Numbered from the stretch's first letter, positions 8,971-17,713 are shown. The stretch is 64,000 bases of DNA from Tessaracoccus antarcticus (GCF_003688855.1 NZ_REFW01000002.1:434001-498000), one strand, 5' to 3'. A program made the numbers and translations. Notes: a model not told the origin generated them from the sequence alone.

Positions 8971-8976
8971 TACGCT
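8971..8976 (+). promoter_or_regulatory. -10 box of a leaderless hemW promoter
   Basis: TACGCT ends 6 nt before the GTG start of hemW at 8983, placing the expected transcript start on or next to the start codon. No Shine-Dalgarno sequence lies between. Confidence 0.5.
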
Positions 8977-8982
8977 GCAGGG

Positions 8983-10191
8983 GTGCCCAGCGCCCTTCCC
9001 AGCGGTGATCCGATGCCCCCCGATGGTTCCCTCCCGCCCGAGGCGGTGGAGGGCATCGGTGGTTCCCCGCTGTCAATGTACGTCCACATACCCTTCTGCC
9101 GCACACGGTGTGGGTACTGCGACTTCAACACCTACACAGCCTCCGAGCTGCCCGGCATGTCCAGCGGCGACTACGTCTCCGCCGCGCACCGGGAGATCGC
9201 CCTGGCCGCGAGTGTCCTTGGTGACGGGGCGCCGCCCGTGGACACCGTGTTCTTCGGCGGTGGTACCCCCACGATGCTTCCCGCCGAGACGCTCGCCGGG
9301 ATGCTCGATGCGATTCGGGACCGCTTCGGCCTGGCCGACGACGCCGAGGTCACCACGGAGGCCAACCCTGACACCGTCGACCGCGCCTACTTCGACAGGC
9401 TCAGGGAGTCCGGTTTCACCCGCATTTCGCTGGGCATGCAGTCGGTGGTGCCCCATGTGTTGTCGGTGCTGGAGAGGGTCCACACACCTGAACGCGGTCT
9501 GCAGGCGGCGAGGTGGGCCGCTGAGGCAGGTTTCGACCACGTCAGCCTCGACCTGATCTATGGCACCCCCGGCGAGTCGGCCGACGACTGGATGGCGTCG
9601 CTGGAAGCGGTCGCGGCGACCCCCGTGGACCACGTCAGCGCCTACTCGCTCATCGTCGAGGAGGGCACCCGGCTCGCGATGCAGGTTCGCCGCGGCCAGA
9701 TCCCCATGCCCGACGACGACGAACTGGCCGACAAGTACCTCATGGCCGAGCAGTTCCTCACCGGCCACGGGTTCGCCAACTACGAGGTCAGCAACTGGGC
9801 TGCGACGCCGTCGGGCCAGTGCCGTCACAACCTCAACTACTGGCGAGGTGCCAACTGGTGGGGAGTCGGCCCGGGCGCCCACAGCCACGTTGGCGGATTG
9901 CGGTTCTGGAACCGCAAGCACCCCCGCTCGTATGTGGCGGAACTCGACGCCGGACGCTCACCCGTGCAGGCGGGGGAGCAGCTGTCGGCGGAGGACCGCC
10001 GCATCGAGACGGTGATGCTGGAGCTCCGACTGGCCGAGGGGCTTGATCTCGCGGTCCTGACGGACTCCGAGCGCGCACGGGTCCCGGAAACGGTGGAGCG
10101 GGGACTCGGGGTCATCGAGGGCCAACGGCTCATTCTCACGCTGCAGGGGCGGTTGCTGGCCGACGGTGTCGTCCGCAACCTCCTCGACTGA
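8983..10191 (+). CDS. hemW: HemW-type radical SAM heme chaperone
   Basis: A 402-residue radical SAM protein. The cluster motif is 'CRTRCGYCDF': CxxxCxxC followed by Asp-Phe rather than the fourth Cys of HemN, which marks HemW (heme chaperone/heme transfer) rather than the true coproporphyrinogen dehydrogenase. A 'FFGGGTPTML' SAM-binding strand, 'TTEANPDTV', 'RISLGMQS' and the C-terminal HemN domain ('HNLNYWRGANWWGVGPGAHSH') follow in order. In many actinobacteria hemW sits just upstream of hrcA-dnaJ; here about 8.5 kb separates them. The GTG at 8983 is leaderless by position; the ATG at 9013 is an alternative. Confidence 0.93.
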   Translation: MPSALPSGDPMPPDGSLPPEAVEGIGGSPLSMYVHIPFCRTRCGYCDFNTYTASELPGMSSGDYVSAAHREIALAASVLGDGAPPVDTVFFGGGTPTMLPAETLAGMLDAIRDRFGLADDAEVTTEANPDTVDRAYFDRLRESGFTRISLGMQSVVPHVLSVLERVHTPERGLQAARWAAEAGFDHVSLDLIYGTPGESADDWMASLEAVAATPVDHVSAYSLIVEEGTRLAMQVRRGQIPMPDDDELADKYLMAEQFLTGHGFANYEVSNWAATPSGQCRHNLNYWRGANWWGVGPGAHSHVGGLRFWNRKHPRSYVAELDAGRSPVQAGEQLSAEDRRIETVMLELRLAEGLDLAVLTDSERARVPETVERGLGVIEGQRLILTLQGRLLADGVVRNLLD

Positions 10192-10402
10192 GCGCCCTGC
10201 TCTCTCGTTCGTCCTCTGGAGAACCAGCAACATCGCCGTGGGTCAGCGCTTGACACGGTTCCCCCACCCGGCGCACGCCGTGACCGGTCAGGCCTGCTCC
10301 GGCTGCGGCAGTGCCGGGGTCGCTCGCGCGCCGACCACGCCCCTCCCCAAGCGCGACGGTACGATCCGCGGGAAGTCATTTTGTCCGCAGGTAGGGGAAG
10401 CA

Positions 10403-11623
10403 GTGTTTCAGAAGCTCACCGAGCGGTACCTCGCGTCGTGGCCAGCGCGCCTCCTGGCTGTCGCCGCGGCCCTGCTGGTGGCGGCGGCACTCACGTTCTG
10501 GCTGCCCTACACCTGGCCGTACCGCATCGACATCGACGTCTACCGCCTCGGTGGGCGGGCGTTCCTCGACGGCGCCGACCTCTACGGCCGTCTTCCGGAC
10601 ACGGAGGTGGGCGCCAACCTGCCGTTCACGTACCCGCCGATCGCCGCAGCGCTGTTCTCCCTGTTCGCGATCATGCCGCTGAGGGCAGCCTCCACCCTGC
10701 TCAGCATCCTCAGCGTGATGGCGATGGGCTGGCTTCTGGCGCTGGTGCTGCGCGAGGTCACCCGTCGCACGACGTCCGAAGCACTGTGGCTCGCCCTGCC
10801 GGTCCTGGCGTTGATCTCGTGGCTGGGGCCCATGCGGGAGAACATCGAGTTCGGCCAGATCAACGTGCTCCTCATGGCTCTGGTCCTCACCGATGTCCTG
10901 GCGGGACAGGGGAAACCCTGGCGCGGATGGCTGACAGGCCTGGCGGTGGCCATCAAGCTGACGCCCGCCGTCTTCCTCGTCTACTTCCTGCTGCGTCGCG
11001 ACTGGCGCTCGCTCATCATGACGGTGGTGTCCTTCGCGGTCTACACCGCCATCGGGTTCGCGCTGCGTCCAGCCGACTCCGTGGAGTACTGGACGTCCGC
11101 ACTGCGCGACACCGGCAGGATCGGCAACGCCGGTTTCCCGTCGAACCTGTCCATCAACGGTTTCGTGCATCGCCTTGGGTTCGACGGAACGGCGGCGAGT
11201 GTCGGCTGGTTCGTCGTCTCCGCCGCCGTCGGGCTCGCCATCATGTGGATCGCCTGGAAGCTGCTGCAGGCCGACCAGAAGGCGGCTGCCGCCCTCGTCG
11301 TCGGATTCATCGCACTGTTCTGCTCACCAGTGTCCTGGGGGCACCACTGGGTGTGGGCGCTGCCGATGCTCGTGGTGTTCGCCGTCTGGGCCGCCCAGGG
11401 GATCGCCCCGCGAGTCGCCTGGCTGGTGCTGCTGGTGACTGGCGCCTACATCTTCTGGGCGCTGCCGCAGTGGTGGTTCCCCAGCAGCGAGGGTGAGACA
11501 CCCGAGTGGAACATTCTCCAGCAACTGGTGGGCAGCGCGTACCTGGTGTGGGCAGCAGCCGCACTGGTGGTCATGGCGGTGTTCTGGCGGTCCCGTCCCG
11601 TGGCCGTGCCCGCAGGAAACTGA
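10403..11623 (+). CDS. GT87-family membrane glycosyltransferase (DUF2029)
   Basis: A 406-residue polytopic membrane protein with roughly ten hydrophobic helices and the hallmarks of polyprenyl-phosphate-dependent alpha-mannosyltransferases of the PimE/GT87 type: an acidic first loop ('IDIDVYRLGGRAFLDGADLY'), 'FTYPPIAAALF', 'KLTPAVFLVYFLL', 'NLSINGFVHR' and 'SPVSWGHHWVW'. It probably extends mannolipids, lipoglycan or wall polysaccharide on the outer face using a polyprenyl-phosphate sugar donor. The in-frame extension to 10166 is unlikely; GTG at 10403 has an 'AGGGGA' ribosome-binding site about 5-6 nt upstream. Confidence 0.85.
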   Translation: MFQKLTERYLASWPARLLAVAAALLVAAALTFWLPYTWPYRIDIDVYRLGGRAFLDGADLYGRLPDTEVGANLPFTYPPIAAALFSLFAIMPLRAASTLLSILSVMAMGWLLALVLREVTRRTTSEALWLALPVLALISWLGPMRENIEFGQINVLLMALVLTDVLAGQGKPWRGWLTGLAVAIKLTPAVFLVYFLLRRDWRSLIMTVVSFAVYTAIGFALRPADSVEYWTSALRDTGRIGNAGFPSNLSINGFVHRLGFDGTAASVGWFVVSAAVGLAIMWIAWKLLQADQKAAAALVVGFIALFCSPVSWGHHWVWALPMLVVFAVWAAQGIAPRVAWLVLLVTGAYIFWALPQWWFPSSEGETPEWNILQQLVGSAYLVWAAAALVVMAVFWRSRPVAVPAGN

Positions 11624-11668
11624 CCCCGAACCACCCGCACTGCATCCTCTCCTGAGCACAATGGGGGC

Positions 11669-13096
11669 ATGGACACCGAATACGACCTGATTGTCATCGG
11701 CGCCGGCAGCACGGGCGAGAACGTCGCTGACCGTGCCGTGCAGGGCGGCCTGAAAGTGGTCATCGTGGAGGATGAACTGGTGGGCGGAGAATGCTCCTAC
11801 TGGGCGTGCATGCCCTCGAAGGCGCTCCTGCGGTCCGGGGAGGCGCTGCGGGCAGCCGAAGCGGTGCCGGGCGCGGCAGAGGCCGTCACCGGCGACCTCG
11901 ACGTGGCCGCTGTTCTGAAGCGGCGCGACGCGTTCACCAGCAGCTGGGACGACACGTCCCAGGTGGGATGGCTGGAGGGCGCCGGGATCGACCTGGTGCG
12001 TGGCCGTGGCCGCATCACCGCCGTTCGCGAGGTGACTGTCCTGGACACCGACGGGCAGGAGCGCGTGCTGCGCGCCCGGCATGCCGTCGCCGTCTGCACG
12101 GGTAGTGAGGCCACCATCCCGGACATCCCCGGCCTGCGGGACGCCGCCCCGTGGACAAGCCGGGATGCCACGAGTGTGAAGGAGATCCCGGACAGCCTGG
12201 TCATCATCGGCGGCGGTGTTGTGGGGGTCGAGATGGCCACGGCGTTCACCGACCTGGGGGCCAGGGTGACGATCATCTCCCGTGGGCGACTCCTGGAGAC
12301 CATGGAGACCATCGTGGGGGACGCGGTGGTGGACCGTCTGCGCGACCGCGGCGTGCAGGTGATGCTCGACACCCGGACCACGTCCGTCACCCGCGGACCT
12401 GCGGGGGTCACGGTGGAGACCGACACCGGGGAAACGGTGCAGGCGACCGAGGTGTTGGCCGCCACCGGACGCCGGGCCCGCACCGATGATCTGGGTCTGG
12501 CCGTTGTGGGACTGACCGACGGCGACTGGCTGGAGGTCGACGACACGATGCGTGTGAAGGGCATCGACTGGCTCTACGGGGTGGGCGACGTGAACCATCG
12601 GGTACTGCTCACCCATCAGGGCAAGTACCAGGCCAGGGCTGCGGGAGACGTCATCGCGTCGCGCGCCCACGGCACACCCGTTGACGACGCCCCATGGGGC
12701 ATTCACGTGGCCACGGCCGACCACGACTGCGTGCCACAGGTGGTGTTCTCGGACCCCGAGGCGGCGTCCGTGGGGCAGACGTCGGACGTCGCCCAGCAGG
12801 CCGGCATCCGCGTGCGCGTGGTGGACACACCGCTGGGGGGCGTGGCCGGTGCGGCGCTGCTCATGGACGGGTACGAGGGGACGGCCCGCATGGTCGTGGA
12901 CGAGGACAGGGGTGTCGTGGTGGGCATGACGTTCGTCGGGCCCAGTGTCAGTGACCTGTTGCACGCCGCCACCGTTGCCGTCGTGGGGGAGGTGCACCTC
13001 GACCGACTGTGGCACGCCGTGCCGTCCTACCCCACGGTGAACGAGGTCTGGTTGCGACTGCTCGAGGCCTACGGCCGACCACAGCCAACCCCCTGA
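11669..13096 (+). CDS. FAD/NAD(P)-dependent disulfide oxidoreductase (Lpd/mercuric reductase family)
   Basis: A 475-residue class I flavin disulfide reductase. It has an N-terminal FAD motif ('IVIGAGSTGENVA'), the redox-active pair in 'GGECSYWACMPSKALL' (CxxxxC), an NAD(P)-binding motif ('VIIGGGVVGVEMA') and a C-terminal dimerisation domain. In place of the catalytic His-Pro-Thr of dihydrolipoamide dehydrogenases the C terminus reads 'SYPTVNEVW', with Tyr instead of His, so it is not a standard Lpd. There are no neighbouring dehydrogenase-complex genes. The ATG at 11669 is leaderless (CACAAT ends 6 nt upstream). A strong hairpin follows. Confidence 0.88.
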   Translation: MDTEYDLIVIGAGSTGENVADRAVQGGLKVVIVEDELVGGECSYWACMPSKALLRSGEALRAAEAVPGAAEAVTGDLDVAAVLKRRDAFTSSWDDTSQVGWLEGAGIDLVRGRGRITAVREVTVLDTDGQERVLRARHAVAVCTGSEATIPDIPGLRDAAPWTSRDATSVKEIPDSLVIIGGGVVGVEMATAFTDLGARVTIISRGRLLETMETIVGDAVVDRLRDRGVQVMLDTRTTSVTRGPAGVTVETDTGETVQATEVLAATGRRARTDDLGLAVVGLTDGDWLEVDDTMRVKGIDWLYGVGDVNHRVLLTHQGKYQARAAGDVIASRAHGTPVDDAPWGIHVATADHDCVPQVVFSDPEAASVGQTSDVAQQAGIRVRVVDTPLGGVAGAALLMDGYEGTARMVVDEDRGVVVGMTFVGPSVSDLLHAATVAVVGEVHLDRLWHAVPSYPTVNEVWLRLLEAYGRPQPTP

Positions 13097-13113
13097 TCTC
13101 TGAAGAATTCATC

Positions 13114-13143
13114 CAGGGCCCCCGCCGCATGGCGGGGGCCCTG
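13114..13143 (+). terminator. intrinsic-type hairpin after the disulfide oxidoreductase
   Basis: A perfect 13-bp GC-rich stem (13114-13126 with 13131-13143) with a GCAT loop, 18 nt after the stop codon. There is no clear T-tract, as is common in high-GC actinobacteria. Confidence 0.75.
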
Positions 13144-13170
13144 CGTGTCGTGCTCCCCGCTGAGCGGGTC

Positions 13171-13199
13171 TTGACAGGGCCATCCTACTGTCCTACTGT
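13171..13199 (+). promoter_or_regulatory. promoter of the GntR-ABC operon
   Basis: A perfect -35 hexamer TTGACA (13171-13176), a 17-nt spacer and a TACTGT -10 (13194-13199), 35 nt before the regulator start. A tandem CCTACTGT repeat occupies 13184-13199. Confidence 0.6.
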
Positions 13200-13219
13200 A
13201 TTAAGCACTTACTACAGTA
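13194..13219 (+). promoter_or_regulatory. inverted-repeat operator for the YtrA-like GntR regulator
   Basis: TACTGTA (13194-13200) and TACAGTA (13213-13219) form a perfect 7-bp inverted repeat separated by 12 nt. It overlaps the -10 box and the expected transcription start of the operon, the position expected for autorepression by the GntR protein encoded directly downstream. Confidence 0.6.
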
Positions 13220-13234
13220 ATACGAGGAGGCGTC

Positions 13235-13630
13235 ATGGACTTCGACACGAGCTCGCCCATCTGGATCCAACTCGTGACCGAATTCTCGCGTCGCGTCGCG
13301 ACGGCCGAATGGGCGGCAGGGGTGAGGATCCCCGGGGTCCGTGAACTCGCCCTGCAGTTGGGTGTCAACCCCAACACCGTCCAGCGCGCACTGACCGAGA
13401 TGGAACGCGACGGACTCTGCCGCTCCGAGAGGACGGCCGGGCGTTTCGTGACCGACGACGGACGGCGCGTCAGCAGGTTGCGACGCGAGCTGGCCGCCGG
13501 AGCAGCAGATGACTACATCCGAATCAGCCGCGGCCTTCGCATGGAACGAGACGACGCCACGGCTCTCGTCGACGAAAGGTGGAACGAGAATGACAACCCC
13601 AACCATGACCGATCACGAGCGGAGGGATGA
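13235..13630 (+). CDS. GntR-family regulator, YtrA subfamily
   Basis: A 131-residue repressor-type protein: an N-terminal winged HTH of the GntR type ('SPIWIQLVTEFSRRVATAEW', 'IPGVRELALQLGVNPNTVQRAL', 'RSERTAGRFVTDDG') and only a short C-terminal dimerisation tail, which is the YtrA arrangement. YtrA-like regulators control adjacent ABC exporters responding to cell-envelope stress; here the ATPase and permease follow directly. A GAGGAGG ribosome-binding site precedes the ATG. Its 3' end overlaps possible early starts of the ATPase gene, so translation is probably coupled. Confidence 0.88.
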   Translation: MDFDTSSPIWIQLVTEFSRRVATAEWAAGVRIPGVRELALQLGVNPNTVQRALTEMERDGLCRSERTAGRFVTDDGRRVSRLRRELAAGAADDYIRISRGLRMERDDATALVDERWNENDNPNHDRSRAEG

Positions 13631-13637
13631 GAGCACC

Positions 13638-14348
13638 ATGAGCACCACAGCGATCAACGTCCGTGGCCTGACCAAGAACTACGGCGTGCTACGCGCCCTC
13701 GACGCCCTTGACCTGACGCTGCCCACCGGCCAGATCGTCGGACTGCTCGGGGAGAACGGCTGCGGGAAGACAACTCTGCTGAAGGTGTTGGCCGGGGTGC
13801 TGGCCGACCACGAGGGGGACGTCACCATCGCCGGACACCGGCCCGGCCCGGAGTCCAAGGCACACGTGTCATTCCTTCCGGACGCCAGCTTCCTGCCCGA
13901 CAATGCACGCGTCAGCGAGTGCGTCCGCCTGTACCGGGATTTCTTCGCCGACTTCGACGTCGCCAAGGCCGAGGACCTCATCGGATACTTCGGGCTGCAG
14001 CAGTCCACGCGGCTGAAGGCAATGTCCAAGGGCATGCGGGAAAAGGTGCAGATTGCCCTGGCCATGTCCCGGCAGGCCACGGTGTACCTCCTCGACGAAC
14101 CCATCTCCGGCGTCGACCCGGCTGCACGGCAGGTCATCCTCGACGGCATGGTCCGCAACCTGTCCGAGGACTCACTGGTGTTGATCTCCACGCACCTGGT
14201 GCACGATCTGGAGCCCATCCTCGACGGCGTCGTCCTGATGCGCCACGGGAAGGTCCTGCTGGAGGGCGCAGTGGACGACCTGCGCGGCCAGTACAACATG
14301 AGTATCGACCAACTGTTCAGGGAGGTTTACCAATGGTCAGCACGTTGA
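13638..14348 (+). CDS. ABC transporter ATP-binding protein
   Basis: A 236-residue ABC ATPase with Walker A 'GENGCGKTT' (about residue 38), an ABC signature ('MSKGMREKVQIAL'), Walker B 'VYLLDEP', a D-loop and an H-switch ('STHLVHDLEP'). It should energise the permease encoded next. Two starts are possible: ATG 13638 (GGAGGG 11 nt upstream, natural family start) and ATG 13590 (AAAGGTGG about 7 nt upstream, overlapping the regulator gene); I list the shorter. It overlaps the permease gene by 16 nt. Confidence 0.88.
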   Translation: MSTTAINVRGLTKNYGVLRALDALDLTLPTGQIVGLLGENGCGKTTLLKVLAGVLADHEGDVTIAGHRPGPESKAHVSFLPDASFLPDNARVSECVRLYRDFFADFDVAKAEDLIGYFGLQQSTRLKAMSKGMREKVQIALAMSRQATVYLLDEPISGVDPAARQVILDGMVRNLSEDSLVLISTHLVHDLEPILDGVVLMRHGKVLLEGAVDDLRGQYNMSIDQLFREVYQWSAR

Positions 14349-15151
14349 TCACACACGAATACCTGCGCACTCGCACCTGGCTCGCCGTGGTGTTCGGTGT
14401 TGCGACGCTTCTGACGGTGGTGGGGACCCTGATGGCGTACACGCCGTGGGGTTTCATCCGAGTCCTCGGATTCATCCTGTCGTTCGTTGCCGTGGCCGCA
14501 TTTCTGTTCGTCGTGCAGCTGGGGCTGGCATTCGACTACTGGCGGTCGAGCTACAGCAAGACCGGCTACTTCACACAGTCGTTGCCGGTGAAGGGGTCCA
14601 CCATCTACGGGGCCAAGTTCCTCTGGGGAGCCATCGTCACCGTCGTGACGCTGCTCTGGAATGTGGTCCTGGCTGTGCCCGTCATCTTCGGCGGCGCGCG
14701 GGCCATGGGCGATGGGATGACCTGGGCCGCCCTCATGAGCAACCTGCGCTCCGCGGTGGGCGTGGCTCCGCTGTGGACGTGGATCTTCCTCGGTTTCCTG
14801 TTCGTCACACTGAGCGTCGGCGGGATTGCGCAGTACTACTTCGCGGCCTCGCTCGGCAGTGAGTCCCGGATGAACCGCCTGGGCATTGGTGGCCCCATCA
14901 TCGTCTGGTTCGTCCTGTACCTGGTCATGCAGGTCCTGCTGCTCGTGGGCATCGTCGCGGTCCCCCTGGGTCTGGGGCCGGGGGTGGATGGGCACCTGGC
15001 CGTCATGTCCGTCAACTACCTGGAGACGCTGATGCAGAACAACAACCCGGACATCATGCCCCTGGGCTTCTTCCCGGTGCTGTTCATCGTCTCGGCAGTC
15101 CTCATCTGGCGAACCGTCGTCTCGTGGAACAAGAAGGTGTCCCTGGCCTGA
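14333..15151 (+). CDS. ABC transporter permease (ABC-2-like)
   Basis: A 272-residue membrane protein with about six transmembrane helices, third gene of the GntR-ABC operon. The N terminus is short and cytoplasmic; the first helices lie around residues 17-60, and further helices around 100-125, 150-170, 190-220 and 240-262. A GGAGG site lies 7 nt before the ATG, inside the ATPase gene. By context the complex is an exporter of an unknown compound, perhaps in cell-envelope stress, as for YtrA-controlled systems. A hairpin follows at 15207. Confidence 0.82.
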   Translation: MVSTLITHEYLRTRTWLAVVFGVATLLTVVGTLMAYTPWGFIRVLGFILSFVAVAAFLFVVQLGLAFDYWRSSYSKTGYFTQSLPVKGSTIYGAKFLWGAIVTVVTLLWNVVLAVPVIFGGARAMGDGMTWAALMSNLRSAVGVAPLWTWIFLGFLFVTLSVGGIAQYYFAASLGSESRMNRLGIGGPIIVWFVLYLVMQVLLLVGIVAVPLGLGPGVDGHLAVMSVNYLETLMQNNNPDIMPLGFFPVLFIVSAVLIWRTVVSWNKKVSLA

Positions 15152-15206
15152 GCCGCTCTGGCCACCCCTGGATCGCCACCGTCGATGGCCCGACCACCGC
15201 CACGCG

Positions 15207-15236
15207 AGAACGCCACTGATACATCAGTGGCGTTCT
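15207..15236. terminator. bidirectional hairpin between the ABC permease and pdxH
   Basis: A perfect 14-bp inverted repeat (15207-15220 with 15223-15236; AGAACGCC... pairs with ...GGCGTTCT), flanked by A and T runs. It sits between convergent genes, so it can end transcription from both sides. Confidence 0.7.
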
Positions 15237-15270
15237 TGTGCGTCGATGGCGTCGTGACACAGCGGTGGCG

Positions 15271-15936
15271 TCAGGGGCAGAGACGGGTGACGTCCCAGCC
15301 GGCGTCGGTTCGGGTGAACACGATGCGGTCGTGCAGCCGGGAGCGACGGCCCTGCCAGAACTCGATCCGCTGGGGCACCACCCGGAACCCGCCCCAGAAT
15401 GGGGGAACCGGCACTGGCTGTTCAGCGAACCGCTCCTCGGCATCGCTGAACGCCTGCTCCAGTTCTTCGCGGGAACCGATGGGCTGACTCTGGTGCGACG
15501 CCCATGCGCCCGTCTGCGAGGCACGAGGGCGGACCGAGAAATAGTCGTTCACCTGCGAGCGGTCCACCTGGTGGGCGACCCCGTCGATGCGCACCTGGCG
15601 CTCCAGTTCGCTCCAGTTGAAGCTCAGGCAGACCCGCGGATTGGCGGCCAGGGCCCTGCCTTTGTCCGATTCCAGGTTCGTGTAGAACACGAAACCCTCC
15701 TCGTCGTACTCCTTCAGCAGCACCACGCGGGCCTGCGGCTGCCACGTCCCGTCGGCCAGTTGGGTGACGGTGGACACGGTCATCGACGTCGCCTCGAACG
15801 GGCGACCCTCGTCCTGCCCTGCCGTCGCGTCCGACATCCAGGCGTCGAACAGGTCGAACGGCTCGCCGGCAGGGTTGTCCACGAGGGTGTCGGCGTCATA
15901 GCTCAGCCGGCGGGATCTCAGATCACGGGTGCTCAT
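15271..15936 (-). CDS. pdxH: pyridoxamine 5'-phosphate oxidase
   Basis: A 221-residue FMN enzyme that oxidises pyridoxamine or pyridoxine 5'-phosphate to pyridoxal 5'-phosphate in the B6 salvage pathway. The typical strings are present: 'PQARVVLLKEYDEEGFVFYTNLESDKGRAL', 'NPRVCLSFNWSELERQVRIDG' and, near the C terminus, 'PPFWGGFRVVPQRIEFWQGRRSRLHDR' followed by 'TRLCP', the PNPOx signature and dimer region (strings described, residues about 70-215). The ATG at 15936 has an AAGAT box 6-7 nt upstream, compatible with leaderless expression. Confidence 0.95.
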   Translation of the reverse strand: MSTRDLRSRRLSYDADTLVDNPAGEPFDLFDAWMSDATAGQDEGRPFEATSMTVSTVTQLADGTWQPQARVVLLKEYDEEGFVFYTNLESDKGRALAANPRVCLSFNWSELERQVRIDGVAHQVDRSQVNDYFSVRPRASQTGAWASHQSQPIGSREELEQAFSDAEERFAEQPVPVPPFWGGFRVVPQRIEFWQGRRSRLHDRIVFTRTDAGWDVTRLCP

Positions 15937-16027
15937 GGGCCCATCTTGCCCCCACGGGTCGACTACATGGCGCGCCCCTCGGTGTGGCGCCCCCAGCACG
16001 GGGTGGATGACGCCTACTGTGGCGCCC

Positions 16028-16873
16028 GTGGAACGCTATGGATCCGACGTGTTGAAGCCCGGCTGGCAGAAGGCCCACCTCAAGCAGACCCGGGACGTGC
16101 AGGTGGAGATGGACGCGGTGGTCGAGTTCGACGACTTCTGCGGAGCCGTCGTCGGCTGGGAGAACGGTCTCGTGGTGCTGGAGGACCGGCGAGGCAAGCG
16201 CCGCAGCTTCCCGTTCGGTGCGGGATTCATGCTGGAGGGTGAGCCTGTCGCTCTTCGTCCACCGCTGCGCACTGCGCCGAAGAAACCGAAGTACACCGCC
16301 TCCGGCTCACGAGCTGGCGATGCCCCCGCCAAGGCGAGGGTGGCGCTGCCCAGCCGCATCTACGTCGAGGGACGCCACGACGCCGAACTCATCGAGAAGG
16401 TCTGGGGTGAGGACCTCCGCCACGTCGGGGTGGTCGTGGAGTTCCTTGGCGGCATCGACGATCTCCCCGCCATCGTCGCGGAGTTCGCCCCCGAGCCCGG
16501 GCGACGCCTCGGCGTGCTGGTGGACCACCTGGTTCCGGGTAGCAAGGAGTCGCGCATCGTGAAGGAGGTCTACACCGCGGGGTACCGCGACGTGGTGTTG
16601 GTGGAGGGCCACGAATACATCGACGTCTGGCAGGCCGTCAAGCCTGAGCGAGTGGGCCTCAAGGCGTGGCCGAAAATCCCCCGCGACGTGGACTTCAAGA
16701 AGGGCACGCTCAAGGCGCTGCGGTTGGCCCATGAGGACCAGGCCGACATCGCCCGCGGCTGGCAGGCAATCCTGGCACGGGTGGATTCCTGGCGGCACCT
16801 GGAACCGCAGCTGAATACCAAGGTGGAGAAGCTCATCGATTTCGTCACGCAGGACCACGTCGACCCCCACTGA
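16028..16873 (+). CDS. DUF3097 family protein
   Basis: A 281-residue cytosolic protein matching the actinobacteria-restricted DUF3097 family as I remember it. The N-terminal part ('VVEFDDFCGAVVGWENGLVVLEDRRG') looks like a small beta-barrel. The central part carries 'RIYVEGRHDAELIEKVWGEDLR' and 'GVLVDHLVPGSKESRI', which resemble a TOPRIM-like fold (conserved Glu, then DH in place of DxD). The function is unknown. GTG at 16028 is chosen because a TACTGT box ends 7 nt upstream and homologous sequence begins there. Confidence 0.75.
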   Translation: MERYGSDVLKPGWQKAHLKQTRDVQVEMDAVVEFDDFCGAVVGWENGLVVLEDRRGKRRSFPFGAGFMLEGEPVALRPPLRTAPKKPKYTASGSRAGDAPAKARVALPSRIYVEGRHDAELIEKVWGEDLRHVGVVVEFLGGIDDLPAIVAEFAPEPGRRLGVLVDHLVPGSKESRIVKEVYTAGYRDVVLVEGHEYIDVWQAVKPERVGLKAWPKIPRDVDFKKGTLKALRLAHEDQADIARGWQAILARVDSWRHLEPQLNTKVEKLIDFVTQDHVDPH

Positions 16874-16908
16874 GCGCAGCCCCTCGCGTCGGAGGCTAGG
16901 GTTGCGGC

Positions 16909-17706
16909 ATGGACACGGACGGCATCCTTGAGCTCATGCAGGAGACGGCTGAGAAAGTCATCACTCCTCGCTTCAGAACTCTGGAGGACGATCAGATCAC
17001 CCAGAAGTCTGGCCCCCACGACCTCGTGACGGTGGCCGACAAGGAGGCCGAGGAATATCTGACCACCCGCCTCCAGGCCGCGTTCCCGCAGGCTGTCGTG
17101 GTGGGGGAGGAGGCGGTCTTCGATCACCCGGACCGTCGCAAGTTGCTGCCGAATGCCGATCACGCCTTCATCATCGATCCCATCGACGGCACCCGGAACT
17201 TCGTGCGCGGCCGGGATGAGCACGGCGTCATGGTGGCGGAGACGAAGGGCGGCATCACCACCCGGGGCTGGATCTGGCAGCCCCAGACGGGGCGCGCCTA
17301 CGTGGCGGAGCGGGGCGCCGGTGTCCGCATGAACGGTGAGCCCATCGTCTCCTCCCGCACCAGCCGTCTGCCGCTTGGCGCATCGTCCAAGGAGTCCATG
17401 CACGGATTCACCGCCCACGGGCATCTGGCCCCCGTGGTGTGGTCGCACTTCGCGTGCGCGTTCGACTACCCGGCCGTCCTGCACGGTGACATCGACTTCA
17501 TGTACTACACGTCCATGCATCCGTGGGACCACCTGGCGGGGTCGTTGATGGTCACAGAGAATGGTGGCGTGAGCCGCACCATGGACGGGTTGGCCTACAC
17601 GTTGCTGTCCCGTTCCAAGGGCCTTCTGGTGGCCTGTGACACCTTGGTGTGGATGACTGCGCAGCAGTACTGGCCCGCCGCGGCCAAAATGCCCGTCGTC
17701 GGCTGA
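16909..17706 (+). CDS. inositol monophosphatase-family phosphatase (HisN-like)
   Basis: A 265-residue Mg-dependent phosphatase of the IMPase superfamily. The metal-binding motifs are all present: 'VVGEEAVF' (Glu), 'IIDPIDGTRNFVRG' (Asp-Asp) and 'HPWDHLAGSLMVTENGG' (Asp). In actinobacteria close relatives act as histidinol-phosphate phosphatase (HisN), inositol monophosphatase or fructose-1,6-bisphosphatase; there are no histidine genes nearby to decide. It is leaderless by position: TAGGGT at 16897-16902, ATG 6 nt later. Confidence 0.88.
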   Translation: MDTDGILELMQETAEKVITPRFRTLEDDQITQKSGPHDLVTVADKEAEEYLTTRLQAAFPQAVVVGEEAVFDHPDRRKLLPNADHAFIIDPIDGTRNFVRGRDEHGVMVAETKGGITTRGWIWQPQTGRAYVAERGAGVRMNGEPIVSSRTSRLPLGASSKESMHGFTAHGHLAPVVWSHFACAFDYPAVLHGDIDFMYYTSMHPWDHLAGSLMVTENGGVSRTMDGLAYTLLSRSKGLLVACDTLVWMTAQQYWPAAAKMPVVG

Positions 17707-17713
17707 GTCCTGC

